A stretch of 64,000 nt of DNA from Kappaphycus alvarezii (taxonomy: Eukaryota; Rhodophyta; Florideophyceae; Gigartinales; Solieriaceae): assembly GCA_002205965.3 (NCBI GenBank), contig NADL03000001.1, forward strand, positions 620,001 to 684,000, written 5' to 3'. The stretch's first letter is position 1; each line of letters opens with the position of its first letter. Of the stretch, positions 24,780 to 37,369 are shown one piece after another. A model generated the notes under the pieces. The model worked only from the letters and a program-made list of their open reading frames with translations. It searched no databases and was not told the origin of the DNA. The position numbers and the translations under genes are program-made.

Positions 24780-27700
24780 ATTTATTGCGTACTTTACTTT
24801 CTCCTGTCGCGTACTTACTTTATTGGACTCTTGCTTCACCCTTTCGTTTGGTAGGGACTGTAATCATTCCTTCAATTTCGCAAAATCTTCTATCGATAGT
24901 GTCACCAATCTATCATAGCCCATTGGAAAAGGATCGGGTTAACATTCGCTCCACTTCAGACTCAAGGAGATAAAGGACTCCATCACGCTTAGCCGTCTCC
25001 TTTCAAGGCCCAATCAAGGTTCTAAAGGCAATTTTTAGCTTCTTTTTACTCAGATCCATTCGCCACAAGAGGACTCAGTCCCATTCATTCAACTTAGTAG
25101 TATTAGCTTTCTTTACGTAGTCATTTCTAGCTCTAGACCTTGATTGCCGTTCTAATTCAAATAGCTAAAGATGAAGGAGCTCTCAATGCGTCAAAAAAAA
25201 TCCCATGTTTCTTCGTCTTTGCATGCAGAGTCCACTTCAACCCATGCTTGGAAGTCATCTACGCCTAAAATTGCTTTAAAATTATACATTTCTGTACTAA
25301 CAAACATCCTGTGCTATACCGGACGCAAGCCAGGTCAAAATGCTCCTCTCAGTATCTCTCTCCCGTTCAATTTAATCACGCAAGGTCCTGGAACATAGCT
25401 CGGTCATATTTCTCAATTGATCCATGGTCCTGTATGTAAGGGATATTTCTCACGATGCCGACCATACTGGCAAGATTTTGGACGACTATTCCGATAGAAA
25501 TTGGTCCTGCATCTGAAATGATCGTCTCTACCAGGCTGAATATCTAGATCCAGTCCAGGGCCCTATAAATTGTCTTCACGCGCTCACTGGAATTGCTCTG
25601 GCCCTGAAATATTTTGTGAAAACGTCCACATTGGCTGATACCTTCAAGTTTACCCTTCAAGTATTCGGTTTGATGGTCTGGCCGTCGAATGTGACTTGAT
25701 AGAATCTGCGCTTGGGATGGACCAGCTCTACGGGAATTTGTTTGGTCCTTTGTCTTGCCTGGGTGACAATACATAAAAGATGGGTATCGCAAGGCAGAAA
25801 TATATCTTTTTATACCATTCCATTAGTAAGGAGGAAACAAATTATCCGTAGTTCTTCGCAGAGTGTAATTTAATTCCCATTAAGCTTGGAACAATTTACC
25901 CACTACAAATTATCCTGTACCGACAATCTGGATACTACCACAAGGAGTTATTTTTTCCAAAGTACCGCAAACTCCTCTATCTTCTATAAAAATCTTCCCC
26001 ATCAATTTGGCGCAAATGATTAAACGACTCCAAATTCAGAGGTCTGTGCCTTATTGATCCTTATATATCGTGTGAGTACCTTTCGCAGCCCTCCTCCTTT
26101 GACTCTTCAGATTATGTTTTCATAATTCTCGCAACTTTCTCCTTTTTGGTTTCCTTAGCAGCCTCCTGCAAACTTGTGGGGTCTATTCCAGCAAAAAGCA
26201 TTGACGTAAGGCTTTGTAACCGCGTCGCGACTTAGTGTATCCAGTACCAATAAATGAAGTCCATTATGTTGCTTGATGTTGAGGCTGATATCCTGAATCT
26301 CGATTGCTCACTAGTGAACTTCTCAAGACGCTCTTAATGTTCAACAACTGTACAGAGATAGCTGGTCCGTTACATTGGGAAAGAATCTCCCTGAAAGTAG
26401 TGCCGCCATATTTTGAGTACGTAAAATACAGCTATACACTACTTTCCGTTGGGCATAATTTCTTTTCCAAGTCGCGTAGAACTCTGCTGGAACGCAAAAT
26501 AGGGCCCGTTATACCCTATTTCTCCGACTGCATCAAAAATTCGCCAGGCACATACGAGCATGCATGCGTCAGAATCCTTTCAGGAGCCCCGCAGATCCGA
26601 GCTACCAAAACTTTCGAATACAGAGATTTCTCCCTTTACATTTCTGCTGATCCGCTCCCACTTCGTGTTTTATCCTGGTATGAGCTGAATTTCTCCTTGC
26701 CTACGCGTATTCATGAACCCAGTGTTCGTAATACTTCATAGAGTGGAGAAGTCTTACCGGTGAAGTGTTCAACGAGGGCAGCGAAAATGTTCACTAGTCC
26801 CAATGACCTTATCAATTCCAGCTCGAACAGATTTTGGGCAGAATCTGTGTGCTTGCCTGATTGTTCTAGCCTGTCTTTTCAAACTAATTGTTCCAGAAAT
26901 TCGGCAATTCGGCAATCAAATGAGAACTTGTACAACATAAGTCTAAATCCTGCCTGAAGCACAATATCCAGGATAGCCCACCAAGTATTCAAGGTGCTCC
27001 GTTCAGGGCTGATGCCTAATTTGTTTCATCCGAAAATCCAAGACGTTCTTCCCTTCCATTCGCCAAGAATACTATTCACTACCCTCTGAAATGTACCTGG
27101 ATAGTTCTTAAACCCCATTGAGGGCAACTTGTATGGAGAAAACTTTAGTCAGTGCAGACTATTGTCAAGGACTTGGATTCTAGATTCAACGCGAATTGGT
27201 AAACCTTTATTTAAGGTCAAAAACCGAGAGATCTTCTTGATTCTCAAAAAGTCGAGAATTTGCTTCATTTTACCCATTGGTAAGAGCCTGTGACAATGAA
27301 ATTATTCAGGCGTCGAAAAAATATATGAAATGCATGAAAAATAATTCTTTTCACAAATACATATTTTATAGGCTCATAGAGATACAGAAGGTTCTGCAAC
27401 CCCAATATTTACAAATCATTGCATATACGAGTGCTACACTTCTTCCTTTCTGGGAGAACGTCTCGTCATGATATTACAAATAGGGCCCACATTAGTTTTG
27501 AGCGATATCTAGTGCTATGTGCCTCAAATAGTACCAAGGTCTTTGTCCCAAAATAAATCATTCAGCTTCCGTTGCATTATTTGTTTGAACGAAACTATGT
27601 TGAGTACATGAAAATTATGTATTTGTTTCACTTTATGCTCTTCAATAACTGCTGGTTGACCTCCCGTCCGTCACCCACTAGTCTCTTCAAGTCGTTAATG

Positions 27701-28600
27701 GTACCTCAATCTTTCCTTCTCCAAAAAATATAGGATAATTTGCGTTCCATGTCCAATAAGAGCTTATAGTTCCGATATAAAAATCGTCCTAATAACGGCG
27801 TGTCGGGAAGCCAGATCGTCACTCCGCCATTTTTATGGATATCATGCCCCCATATCTGGAACTTTACGGAATATTCCCGGGTGATTTCAGTACCGAGCCT
27901 ATCCCCACCACGTGCCCGATTTTCGGTACAGTAAAGAACTTCATCTTTCTCTTGGAACTACTTAGAATATCCACAGATGGAATAGTCCTCCGCATCTAGT
28001 GGTGACTAAGAGTCGTCCGCAAGTATTCTTACTATAACCGCCACGTCCTCATCTTCCTCGACTTCATCCTTCCGCCAAATCGATTCCCGACAAGCTAGAA
28101 AACCAAACTCTTGATTTGCTTCACCTATTAGAACTTTTTACTTCTCGACCTGGGGATTCGAGGGCAAAAGCTTCCCACTCTCGAAGATTACTCTGGTAGC
28201 GCCGAATCATATCAATATTTCTTCGGCAGTACCTAACCATGTTTTCTTTTCCTTGCAGTAATAACAGGTGATTTGGTGGGAAAATATCCGCTCGCTATGG
28301 CAAGTCTCTCCCTGTGCGATTTGACTGGCTCCTGAGTCTGCCGGCAACTTCCCTCCTCATGGTCTGGCGGGCCGCTGCAAATCTCGAAATGGTACTTTCT
28401 GGGTATCATAATCTCCAGACACGAGGATAGCTTGCTCCTGGAGTCTTGATGGAGAACTGCTTCAAAGCATTTTACAACCATCGTGTCGGAGATGGAATCT
28501 CTAAAGGTCATGGAACAGACTTTGGAGTTCTGCATATGAAGACACGTATTCATATTTCTGATTCATTCCATGCGGATAAATTACCTTTCAACGTGCTTAC
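24780..28600 (-). mobile_element. Heavily decayed Ty3/gypsy element 2, minus strand
   Basis: Minus-strand fragments occur in pol order from high to low coordinates. A protease C-terminal-like piece (LLGRFLYRNYKLLLDMERKL) is near 27800-27880. RT segments are at about 26715-27180 (KLPSMGFKNYPGTFQRVVNS, then LDIVLQAGFRLMLYKFSFD and VEHFTGKTSPLYEVL). An RNase H-like CPTESSV is near 26455, and an integrase core is at about 25380-25560 (ETIISDAGP, then DHGSIEKYDRAM). Stops and frame changes are everywhere and the YxDD box is lost. The lineage differs from gypsy element 1. Ends are unknown; the R2 repeats on each side are candidate LTR remnants. Confidence 0.75.
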
Positions 28601-29690
28601 CTGCGCTTTGCTGCATACGGAGTCTCTAAGTGATCCAATAGCTTACCTGTGGTGGAATTTTGGTGCACGCTCGCAACAATCTCGAAATTTTGAGTCGTTT
28701 TCCTCTCAAAGGAAAATCAAAGGTCTTTCTCTTTCTCCTGAATGGAAAAATCCTTCAGAAAAGAAATATAAGTAGTTTAACATCAAAACTGTATTCATCT
28801 TCGGCCCATCTGCACTGTGAATCTCCAACGAGCTCTTTAAAATCTTTTGTACCACACGAACGAGATATATTTCGATATATCCCGTTTTCTAATCTTCTCT
28901 ATCTTCTCACTCCCGAAAGTTACTGTAGTAAGAATTGTTCCAGTCTTATATTGCACAGACTGACCTTTAGGAAGCTCTGCTAGTCTTCGCAACCTCCAGG
29001 TAAGCTGATCTACCTCCTTTACAACATTTCAAATACCAGTGACTGCTGAACATATTTCTTCCTTCATTTCTGTGGCTGACTAATCGCCCCGTTGTCGTTA
29101 CTTCTTCCGCCGTTACCATCTCTGATCATTTGAGTAACCGAATCTAGTGGTATCGATCTTTCTACTTGAAGCTGTTGGCTTTTTCCCTGGCGAACCATAA
29201 CCCTTGTCTTAGTCGAAACTTGTCCTCCTAGTCAGTAGGAAGCCATCATGTCTCTGAATTTAATTTTCGAGTACATCTCTCTTGAACCGGCGAATTATCG
29301 TCTCGCGCGCAATAAATTCTTTTCGAAACTTTTATTCCCCATAATCTGTGTTTCAGCCTTTCTCAAAGTGGCTGCGAGAGTCTAGATCTTGTGTGTCTCC
29401 CAATATCGCCACAACCGAACCAAGAATGAATTATTTTCGGCTAAGGCTGTCCTCTCTTTTGATGTCTTTATCGCTTCCCAGATTTCTCAAGACCACTTTT
29501 TCTTGACCGCACCCTATCAATGGCTGGCTTGGCTAGTCGTGCTGGTCAAACTAATTTAAATTGTGAATTCACGTTTGTGTTGCAAACCGTAGACCATTAG
29601 GAAGTCAACACAATTACTGATGCCTCTCCAGTCCTGGGGACCAGTTCAGGGGCCTTTATATAGACAATTCCTCCTTCCATAATTCCGTCT
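28601..29690. other. No recognised gene; presumed upstream part of gypsy element 2
   Basis: Short frames only. By position it should hold the gag and 5' untranslated part of the minus-strand gypsy element, but no capsid or zinc-knuckle motif is readable. Confidence 0.35.
29565..29660 (+). repeat. Dispersed repeat R2, copy B (right of gypsy element 2)
   Basis: Direct copy of the 23950-24046 repeat; the shared core is CAATTACTGATGCCTCTC followed by a G/C-rich block (CAGTCCTGGGGACCAG here). Upstream similarity includes TTCACGTTT and TTGCAAAC. Confidence 0.65.
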
Positions 29691-30540
29691 TCTCCGCAAA
29701 ATAGTGCTTCGATCTCCATAGAACCTCTTCAAGCAACGATTCAGCTCCACAGGCTTCTCCTCCGCTCCATCACAGACTCCGAACACCGCTTCTCCGCGAT
29801 CCTCTTCCAAAAGAACGCGAAATAGTCCTTAAACAACAACTGGCCCTCTCACACTTCAAAACACCTTCTTCGACCCCTTCTACCGGCGAACATATTCAAA
29901 ATTTCCCGCTTTCGCTCATTTAATGGCAGCCGACCTCGGAAACAAGCAGTCCCCGCCATAAAGGCCGCAATCATGCAGTACTCCGAACAGGACATCGTAT
30001 TTCACAGCCCTCTCACCACCGTAATTGACTCCTTCATCGGCTTCGTCCAGCTACACTCCGAAAAATCCTCCACTCCTCTCTCAAAAGCTCCTCCATCACG
30101 TCATATTCCCTCTACTTCACCCTCCTCAACTTCTCGACTCCTTCCACCGCAAATGGATCTCCGAAAACCTCACCCTCGTCGGCTACATCCTCACCTCCTT
30201 CTAACTAACCTCACCCTCTCAGATGTCGATCACATCCCTCAATCCTCCTCAGGCATCACCGCGAAAAAAATGGAACTAACGCAGCTCTCAATATGCAACA
30301 TCCTCCAGCCCATAACACCTTCGGTCTCCACGGCTTCCTCTTCCGCGACGCTCATGGCTCCCTCCGACAATGTCACCAAGTAATCGCTAGCTACTGCGCT
30401 GACATCCGTAGGCAGAGGACATCCTCTCAATCCTCCATGGAACCCGCCCCCAGAACCCAGAACCCATGTCACAGACGAACAGTCAGCCACTCCAACATCC
30501 AGCTCACCTCCATTCTCTCGCCTCCTCTCACACAGCAGTA
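29690..30540 (+). other. Pyrimidine-rich stretch with unassigned frames
   Basis: The plus strand is strongly C/T-rich (for example CTCCTCAACTTCTCGACTCC). All three plus frames stay open for 80-140 codons, giving Ser/Pro/Leu-rich translations without a recognisable domain. One frame reads LLDSFHRKWISENLTLVGYI near 30140, which looks protein-like but could not be named. This could be exons of a host gene broken by introns or indels, or a pyrimidine-rich promoter region for the ORF at 30.6 kb. Confidence 0.3.
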
Positions 30541-30639
30541 GACCCGCACCGCACAAAAAAACTACTCTGCTCTTCCGTGACTCGGAACAGGCCCTCCTTG
30601 CACAACAGCCCATAGTCGTCCACACCAAGAGGGAGCAAG

Positions 30640-31808
30640 CTCTCCGTGCCCATTCCTTCTCCCACAATGTTTAAAGTCGCACTTGCTTTGAGAACTAGTT
30701 CGGGAGATAAGATAGGGCGCTTTGAGGACAGGAGTAAGCACCTATTCCAGTGTGCGATAGGTATGTTCTGCATATACGCAGAGATTGCGAGGAAGAATAA
30801 AATCAGTACTGAGGAGGCTCTTGCGACCAAGCTGTGTTCGGGACGCATAAAGTCCCTGTGATGGAGCAAATGGTAATGCAGGCTTCAAAACTGGAGTTCA
30901 CCGCAGCTAAGCCTTTGTGGGCCGTAAAACGTGTCTAAAAGGCTGAAGCTGGTTCGGAACAAGCTCCAGGCTCATTTCAAGGTCACATTGGATGCTTCCA
31001 AGAAGGAAGTGGAGCCAACTGCAGATGCTTGCGCTAAAACGCTGTCTGATCCATCCCTTTCTGCTGAGGAGGCTTTGGTTGTTGATGACGGGGCAAGTGG
31101 CCCGGAAATCGGTGTGAGACGAAGCACTCGTAATAGGAAAACCGACGGGCTCTGTACATGAATCTGTCGCAGAGTTTGATCCTCGGAATAAGAGAATGGC
31201 AGGAAAGAGGAACGCGACTACTGTGGGTGGGGAAGAAGAATCTCCTTCGAAGCGAAGGAGAAGGGCATCCGGGGGGAACATAGTGGAAGAGGCGGCAAGT
31301 TTGTTGAGGAGAATTTCGATGAAGCAGTTGAGGAGGTGTCTGAGGGATGAATATATCTTGGAGTTGTCGTAAAGCGAGAATGAACCAGAGGTCGTTGTTG
31401 AGGGGGAGAGCTGGTTCAAGGGCGACGAGATGAGAAAAAAGCCACGCAACTTTGAGGAGAATAACCTGGAAGTTGTTTTGAATTGATTGCGAAGAGCTAC
31501 GGAGTTTTCTGAGAGTTTGGAGATGTCGTGGGTGAACTTGATGAACGCGCTGCAGAGGGAATGGCCAGGTTGTGTGAATTCGGTGAAGCGTACAGTGCCA
31601 TGGTTGGACATGATTCATTTGAGGAAGGGTCTCCATGTGGATTGCTTGTCGGTTGAGGAGTTGAGGGCTTTGCATCATGCGTTGTATAGGCGCCCTGCTC
31701 GAAATTTGCATAAAGAGCTTGGGACTACGGAGGAGGTTGTGTTGGGGGTGAAGTTGACTGCGGGGACGCGCCCAATTGCAAGTTTTTTACAGCATTCACA
31801 AAAAAATT
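30640..31808 (+). pseudogene. Unidentified charged protein gene, broken
   Basis: Plus-strand frames in succession give a charged protein. A first segment contains GRFEDRSKHLFQCAIGMF (about 30667-30858), and a second reads KRLKLVRNKLQAHFKVTLDA and ends RRSTRNRKT (30931-31161). A third, in another frame, begins near 31170 and contains NKRMAGKRNATT and a basic SPSKRRRRASGG stretch that looks like a nuclear localisation signal. It continues as RRISMKQLRRCLRDEYILEL, then ends as LHVDCLSVEELRALHHALYR. Two stops (TAA near 31370, TGA near 31484) and at least two frame changes interrupt it. I do not recognise the family. A long antisense frame overlaps it (see findings). Confidence 0.35.
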
Positions 31809-31809
31809 G

Positions 31810-34030
31810 ATGAACTCTCCCAGCGACTAGGAGATGTTTTTGCCGATTTTTTAGTCAAAGTTGCATCTTACTTGAGAGTAAGGTTTTCGATTCCAAAATA
31901 ACGACGCACACCAAATTCCCAAAATGAGGCCCTAAGGTAAGATGGTTTCGGTACTCTTCAAAATTGAGTATCATTAAAAAAGCCAGTACTTTTTAAATCG
32001 AAAATTACCAATTTCAACACTCTAACCATGATGCCAAACGTTTTTAAACCCGGATTCGCCGTCATTCTCTTATTCTGAAAAACGAGCTTCACATCCACAG
32101 AAACTTTTTAGGTCCATTTTCCCCCCATCTAATACTCCGTTCTTTAAGGCATGACTATTGAGGGGGAAAATTATGAAATTATAGACATAAAAAAATGTGC
32201 TCAAATTTTAGGTAATTTCTGTGAATTTGCTTCTTGACGAAAGTTTTGCCGAACCTTTCGGATCGAAATTATGTTTTTTCAAAGCAGCTGTGAACAAGAA
32301 TTGTAAAGAAACAGATAAGCTTCAGTATCCCATTACATTGAAAAGATAGCTATGTTGCAAGAATTGTGGGCATTGGCTTATGAGTTCCGAAAACATATTG
32401 GACACCTCTTCTCGAATTCGAGATTTCTGACACTTCCAACTGAATTAATTAGGAAAACATTAGTTTTCTTTCCAAAAATGAATAATGTTGGCTATAAAGC
32501 AGTATTACTGCTCTTTGTCAACAAATTTGAACAAACTGCATGTATGAACAATATTTTGTAACTGTATCACACGAACTTGAGTTAGTCGTAGAATATTTAG
32601 ATAGATGCAAAACTGAATGGAACAAAAACATGAAACAGTTCCAGTTTAAATTTATCAAATATATATTTGAAATACTTTAGTGCTGAAGCTTAAGATTATT
32701 CTTTTTCATATAAGTTATTACTGATATCATTCTTAGGACTGGCGATAAACATATCAACTTATTACAAACTTCTATATTCGTGGAGCATTTTTATTGAGCG
32801 CACTAGTCTGGCATGGAGATTTTGTCCGAAATTTTTGAGGGTTAGTCAGAGCAGTACCATAAAATTGATGCCGAAGCTATTTTAAATGCTCTGACTACTT
32901 CCCAATGGCCTTAACATCTAATTATACCAAATTATCATTTTCTTTTTCTCTTCTGTGCCTTGTGGACGAGTATTGAAGTAAACATATTGCTCCCTCTACA
33001 ATTACGAAGCGATTCATTTATCTCCTTGGAGTAGCTCCTTCCGTTTGTTACAAGGCTTGATTTCGCATTTCCGAAAGAAGCAAAGAGAAATATTTCACGC
33101 CCATCTTCTCTTTGCTTTGAATTTTTGGTAGAATATTTATTGCGTCGTGGGAAAAAGTGGTAATTTAATTTTTTATTGTCTTCTTGGGGCCTAAATATAA
33201 ATAAATTAACGTGTCTCAGGTACATTCGTTAAAGAAACTTCGAAGCCCTGCATTTTCTTGCCACTAAGTTTTCTCTATGGACCTGAGTGCCCTATTTAGC
33301 GCTCACTAGTTCTCGCGTATGCTAAATTGTTCAGGACCATTGTTCAGGACTGAAACATAAAATTTCCGTGAGCATTGCAAGTGAAGATGTTTCATGTGTT
33401 AACGGACTCCTATGCGGAAATCATTCTGATTTCAATAATTACAAAATTCTAAAGGAAATTTACTGTATGCTGTAACGATTGTTGTAAATATAGTGTGCCC
33501 CGATCTTAAGTGCCTCCGCCGACCATAGTCCAAGATTTAAGGGCGACATTTCGACTAATCAAAGCAACAAATGAAGTGTTTGATATTCGCGGTAAGAGAT
33601 TCAAGGTACTTTCGGCTCCGTTCAGGCATGTATTTTCCCTTTATAGAAGCTTTTGTATCATAGCGGCATATTCAAGATATTTTATGTTTGATATTACCCT
33701 TTGTTTGATTTGTATTTTGACGAAAAATTATGGTCGCAATACGTTGTTTTGGTTTCGCGTGTACAGAATAACGTTAATTGTTGAAAACCACAACTATTCT
33801 GAAGACTTCGCAGTGCACATTAAATTTCACTTTTCCGCTTTACTTCGAACATCATGTGTTTTTCTGAAATCCTCCAACGTGCCCTGATTAAAATTGATTT
33901 GTGATCTTTTTTTGTTTTATAATATTCCATTACGTTCTTTCGCAGGATGGAAATTCGAATGGTCAAGAAAACGGTTGGAATAGCCACGGGTAGATATGAT
34001 TTATGCACTTACTGACCAACTATTAAGCTT
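31810..34030. other. AT-rich stretch without a recognisable gene
   Basis: Small unrelated frames only; none longer than 125 codons and none with a known motif. Base composition resembles the 14-24 kb block. Confidence 0.5.
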
Positions 34031-35182
34031 AAGATCTATCCAGATGACCCACATCGGTCACGTGCGGTGGAGCGCGCGAAATGGCGGCCATCACTGCCAA
34101 CGAACGTATGATTTGAGTCGCTGATATATTAGCGGACGAAAGGCAGTGGGAAAGACGTATCGTTTCTTCGCAGCGCGGTCGATAAAGCCTTCAGTGATTA
34201 GGACTTTATCAGATCCTGCGGCACCTGTGAGTGAAAAGCGAGGTGACTGAACTGGAAAACAAAGTCGCTTGTACCAGGAGAAGGGTCCAGGGAGCGGGGA
34301 CTATTCGCCTGGAAAGTTCTTGTTCCAACTTATGAATCTTCAGGCGATATACTTAATCAGTTTTGCCGCAGGCGACTCGCGTCGCACTTCAGCGGCGGCC
34401 GACGTAAACCGCGATGCAATGACATCTTCACTGGCAATGGTTTTCTCGCAGGCGCCATCGTGAGTAGCATGCGGAGGATGTACAATGATTTCTCTTGGCC
34501 GAAGCTCGGAACAAGGGGTGAGATCAGAAACCTCGTGTTCGTGAGCAAACCATCAGTACGGAAAAGGTGATAGGCGAGGGCGTTCCGAATGAAATCACGC
34601 GGTGTCGACGTCCAAACTCAGAGGGGTAGATGCCAGCAGCGTGATCACCGCAGACATACAGCTGTTGCTGGCAGTGGTGACCTTTCAACGGCATCGAGTC
34701 TGTGTAGACTGGGAGACTAAGATGAAGACCAAGCCCGGCTCAATCCAAGGTCGTATTCTACTGTTACATCCACGCATCATCGTGTTCGGTACACTAACTG
34801 GTCGTTAGGGCGTTGGAGGCATATGGTAAGGTCTACCCGGTATTTACTCAGGCACTCTGTAGTGGCCGTAATATCCAACGCAGTTTGTCTGCTTGGCAGC
34901 CTTGAGCCGGCCTTTCAGGGGAGTTTAAGAGGTAACACTGGCCACCCTGTAGAATATTCCGGCAACAAACGATCATGTCTTTCAAATATTGAACCACCCC
35001 ATTTACCCCCTGACGAGTCCGGCTATTTGGTTACGAGCTGAAAGGATGTTCCACGTCTGCCACGTGCGGCGGGGTGCGGAACACACTGAGCAATTCGATG
35101 GACGACAGCAAGCTGGTACATAAACAACTGGGGCGCTGGAAAATGGGCACACGAATCACTCCGCGGAAGTGTCGTAGTGGCG
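34031..35182. other. Repeat-derived stretch upstream of copia element 2
   Basis: Contains two related GC-rich words, TCACGTGCGGTGGAGCGCG at about 34059 and CCACGTGCGGCGGGGTGCG at about 35062. These look like two copies of one LTR- or promoter-type segment. It also contains repeat R1 copy B. A short frame starting near 34240 (ELENKV...) is Gag-like at best. No complete gene is seen. Confidence 0.35.
34940..35010 (+). repeat. Dispersed repeat R1, copy B
   Basis: Starts GGCCACCCTGTAGAATATTCC and ends with ATTTACCCCC. Second copy of the repeat at 23709-23781, same orientation, about 180 bp outside the 5' LTR of copia element 2. Confidence 0.75.
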
Positions 35183-35187
35183 AGCTA

Positions 35188-35464
35188 TGATGAGGGAAGC
35201 ATTACAGCTGCCATATCTCACAATTCTACTGTAATGTAGGACTGGAACACTCCCATCACACGGTACAGTACTTGTTCTCGGTGGAGTAGCCGTCTTCCTC
35301 CCGGATCGCGCGGGCAAGGAGAGACAAAAGTAGTAAAGCGAATTTACGTGCAGCTACTTCTCGCCCACTTTCTCTATCCAGCCAATTCCTTTTTTCCTCC
35401 AAACTTAATTCCTTTTCATCCGCACTTTTGGGTTTGGACTCATCGAAACCCGAGTCACACCACA
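35188..35464 (+). repeat. 5' LTR of copia element 2
   Basis: 277 bp, TG...CA ends, preceded by the AGCTA duplication. It contains GGTACAGTACTTG and shared blocks AGTAGCCGTCTTCCTCCCGG and TTCCTTTTCATCCGCAC with the right LTR. The sequence just inside (ATCCGGGTTCCCGAC) would be the primer-binding site position; I cannot match it to a specific tRNA. Confidence 0.85.
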
Positions 35465-35494
35465 ATCCGGGTTCCCGACTCTTGGAAATTTGCC

Positions 35495-37020
35495 ATGGTA
35501 AATACTCGTAGTTCTGCGGATGCTGGAATAAACGCCCATACACGATAACTGAAGGAAATCGAACAATTCAAGACGGAAAACAAGAATGATCAGCAGATAT
35601 TACAAGCCGCTCGCATTTCTCTTGAGATGAATCCAGTCGGAGCCGAATCGGAGAAAGATGACATCTTCATGATGATTCGAATGGAGCTACCACCCGCGCA
35701 GGCACTATTTGATGATAATTTATCTAAGTTAACCGTCGTAATCCGCATTATGCTCAAGAATTTGCACAGTTCTGTAGCTGTCTTCCAATGCCAGGTGCAG
35801 TACTTTCGGTGATTGATGACGCGTCACTTCAGTTGATACCGAACGTTATCGGTCTCATATTTTTAACATCAATATTAACGGAAATAGTGGATAGCGCACG
35901 TGAATTAGCTAAGTCTGACGTATATCGTTACAAGAACCTTTCGTTGGAGATTGATTTACTGCTTCGGAAAAAATGGAAATATGGATCAAATGAAACTGAC
36001 GCTACGCGGATTAACAATCAGAATATGTCGTTTCCAAAGCAACCGATTCGCCAAGTTGATGAAGGTGTCGACGATGTTCAACCCGCTGTAGAGAGCCAAG
36101 AATACTTTCGAGATGCACCAGTTCACCGAAATTTAACCGATCTAAAATCCACGAATAGGGTTTGAGAGGGAAATCCGGAGCAGAACCACAAGACAGGTGA
36201 TCAAAAAGGGGGTATTTGCTTTCCCCCCTGGCTCAGAGGCTGTTACCGCCATGACGTCCCTTCTAAGAGATGTGACTTTCAGCGGAGATCTTGATCCTGA
36301 AACCCACAATTTTCGTCCCATCACCAATGCTATCCGTGATTACGAGGCGTGTGTCATCTAACTGAGGCTCGAACCGACAGAAAGCACTGTTTTTAAGAAA
36401 TCGGAAAAGACTCTGCCCGTGGCTCTTTCTTCGCGAAAATAGACGTGACGAGGATTTCTTTTGATGAGCAGGTGAACTTGGTGCTCACGGAATTTGACTC
36501 TGATGCCAGACAGCTGAAAGCGCAATCTGAATTAGAAAGTGTGACTCTGTCACGTGTGATGAGGGACACTGATACTTCGAACTTCAATGTTAGCTTGTAT
36601 CTCCTTGTCCAACGGATCAATTCTCTTTCTTCTCAGCGTTCTGAGAAATTTCGGTCCAATCAACACAAAATACGATATCTCCGTTCGGCCGTATTCGAGT
36701 ATTCGTGAGCTAAAAGGCCTATTAATAAGATTCACTAATCGAAGTACACCTATCACCGCTTTTTTCTTGCTCTTCGAGAACAGCTACAGTTAGACCGGGA
36801 AAATCAGCTGACCAGTTTGGGAAGTAACCACCGCGAAACGCGTTTTATCAGAAATAGGGTAGACCTCCGATGTAGTACTGTTATACACGTCACGCATTGC
36901 AGCAACAGGACGGAGTTTTCGAGGCCTGAGAAGCAAGCAATAAGAACCTGTGATGGACGGAAAGCACCTCAGGTACGAACGTGCGGCTCGGACGCATTAT
37001 TCAATTTTCCATAGTACCCA
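35495..37020 (+). pseudogene. Copia element 2: gag
   Basis: The first ATG inside the LTR, at 35495, starts MVNTRSSADAGINAHTR and then meets a stop. Gag-like sequence continues in other frames: ELPPAQALFDDNLSKLTVVI near 35690, and LLRKKWKYGS near 35960. The clearest part, 36445-36708, reads LTEFDSDARQLKAQSELESV, then VMRDTDTSNFN and NQHKIRYLRSAVFEYS. This is the helical region of copia Gag (UBN2-like). It would form the particle shell and bind element RNA. At least four frame changes or stops break it. The zinc knuckle expected near 36980 is not clearly readable. Confidence 0.65.
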
Positions 37021-37369
37021 TGATGTTAAATAATACGCACAAGAGGAACTTGGGAAGGGACATAGGCCGTCCGTCTATTTCAGGAGCTTTCTCAAACCAT
37101 CGATCAGCTCCCAGAAAACGTGGAGGGTTTACAAATTGATTGATCAGAATCAGATCCGTCCGCTAACGATGATGCCGTGTCAACGAATCACGCCACCAGT
37201 GCCTCGGAGACGGAGCAAGTGCTCTTAGAGAGCCTTCATACAGAAGGAAATACGGTTTCGACATCGAATGACGCTCTGAAAGCGTTCGAGGAAATTGATA
37301 ATCTATCGCTCTCAACCAACTCCGATTCTCGATGAGGCAGTCAGATCCAGAACTGAGAGTGACAAAGGT

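Noticed and set aside
29690..30540. HEAT-repeat/importin-like gene in the pyrimidine-rich stretch
   Set aside because: One frame looked vaguely similar (LLDSFHRKWISENLTLVGYI), but no continuous protein or second supporting motif was found.
35256..35548. Minus- and plus-strand frames in the 5' LTR
   Set aside because: They lie inside an LTR whose counterpart at 45.5 kb gives different frames.
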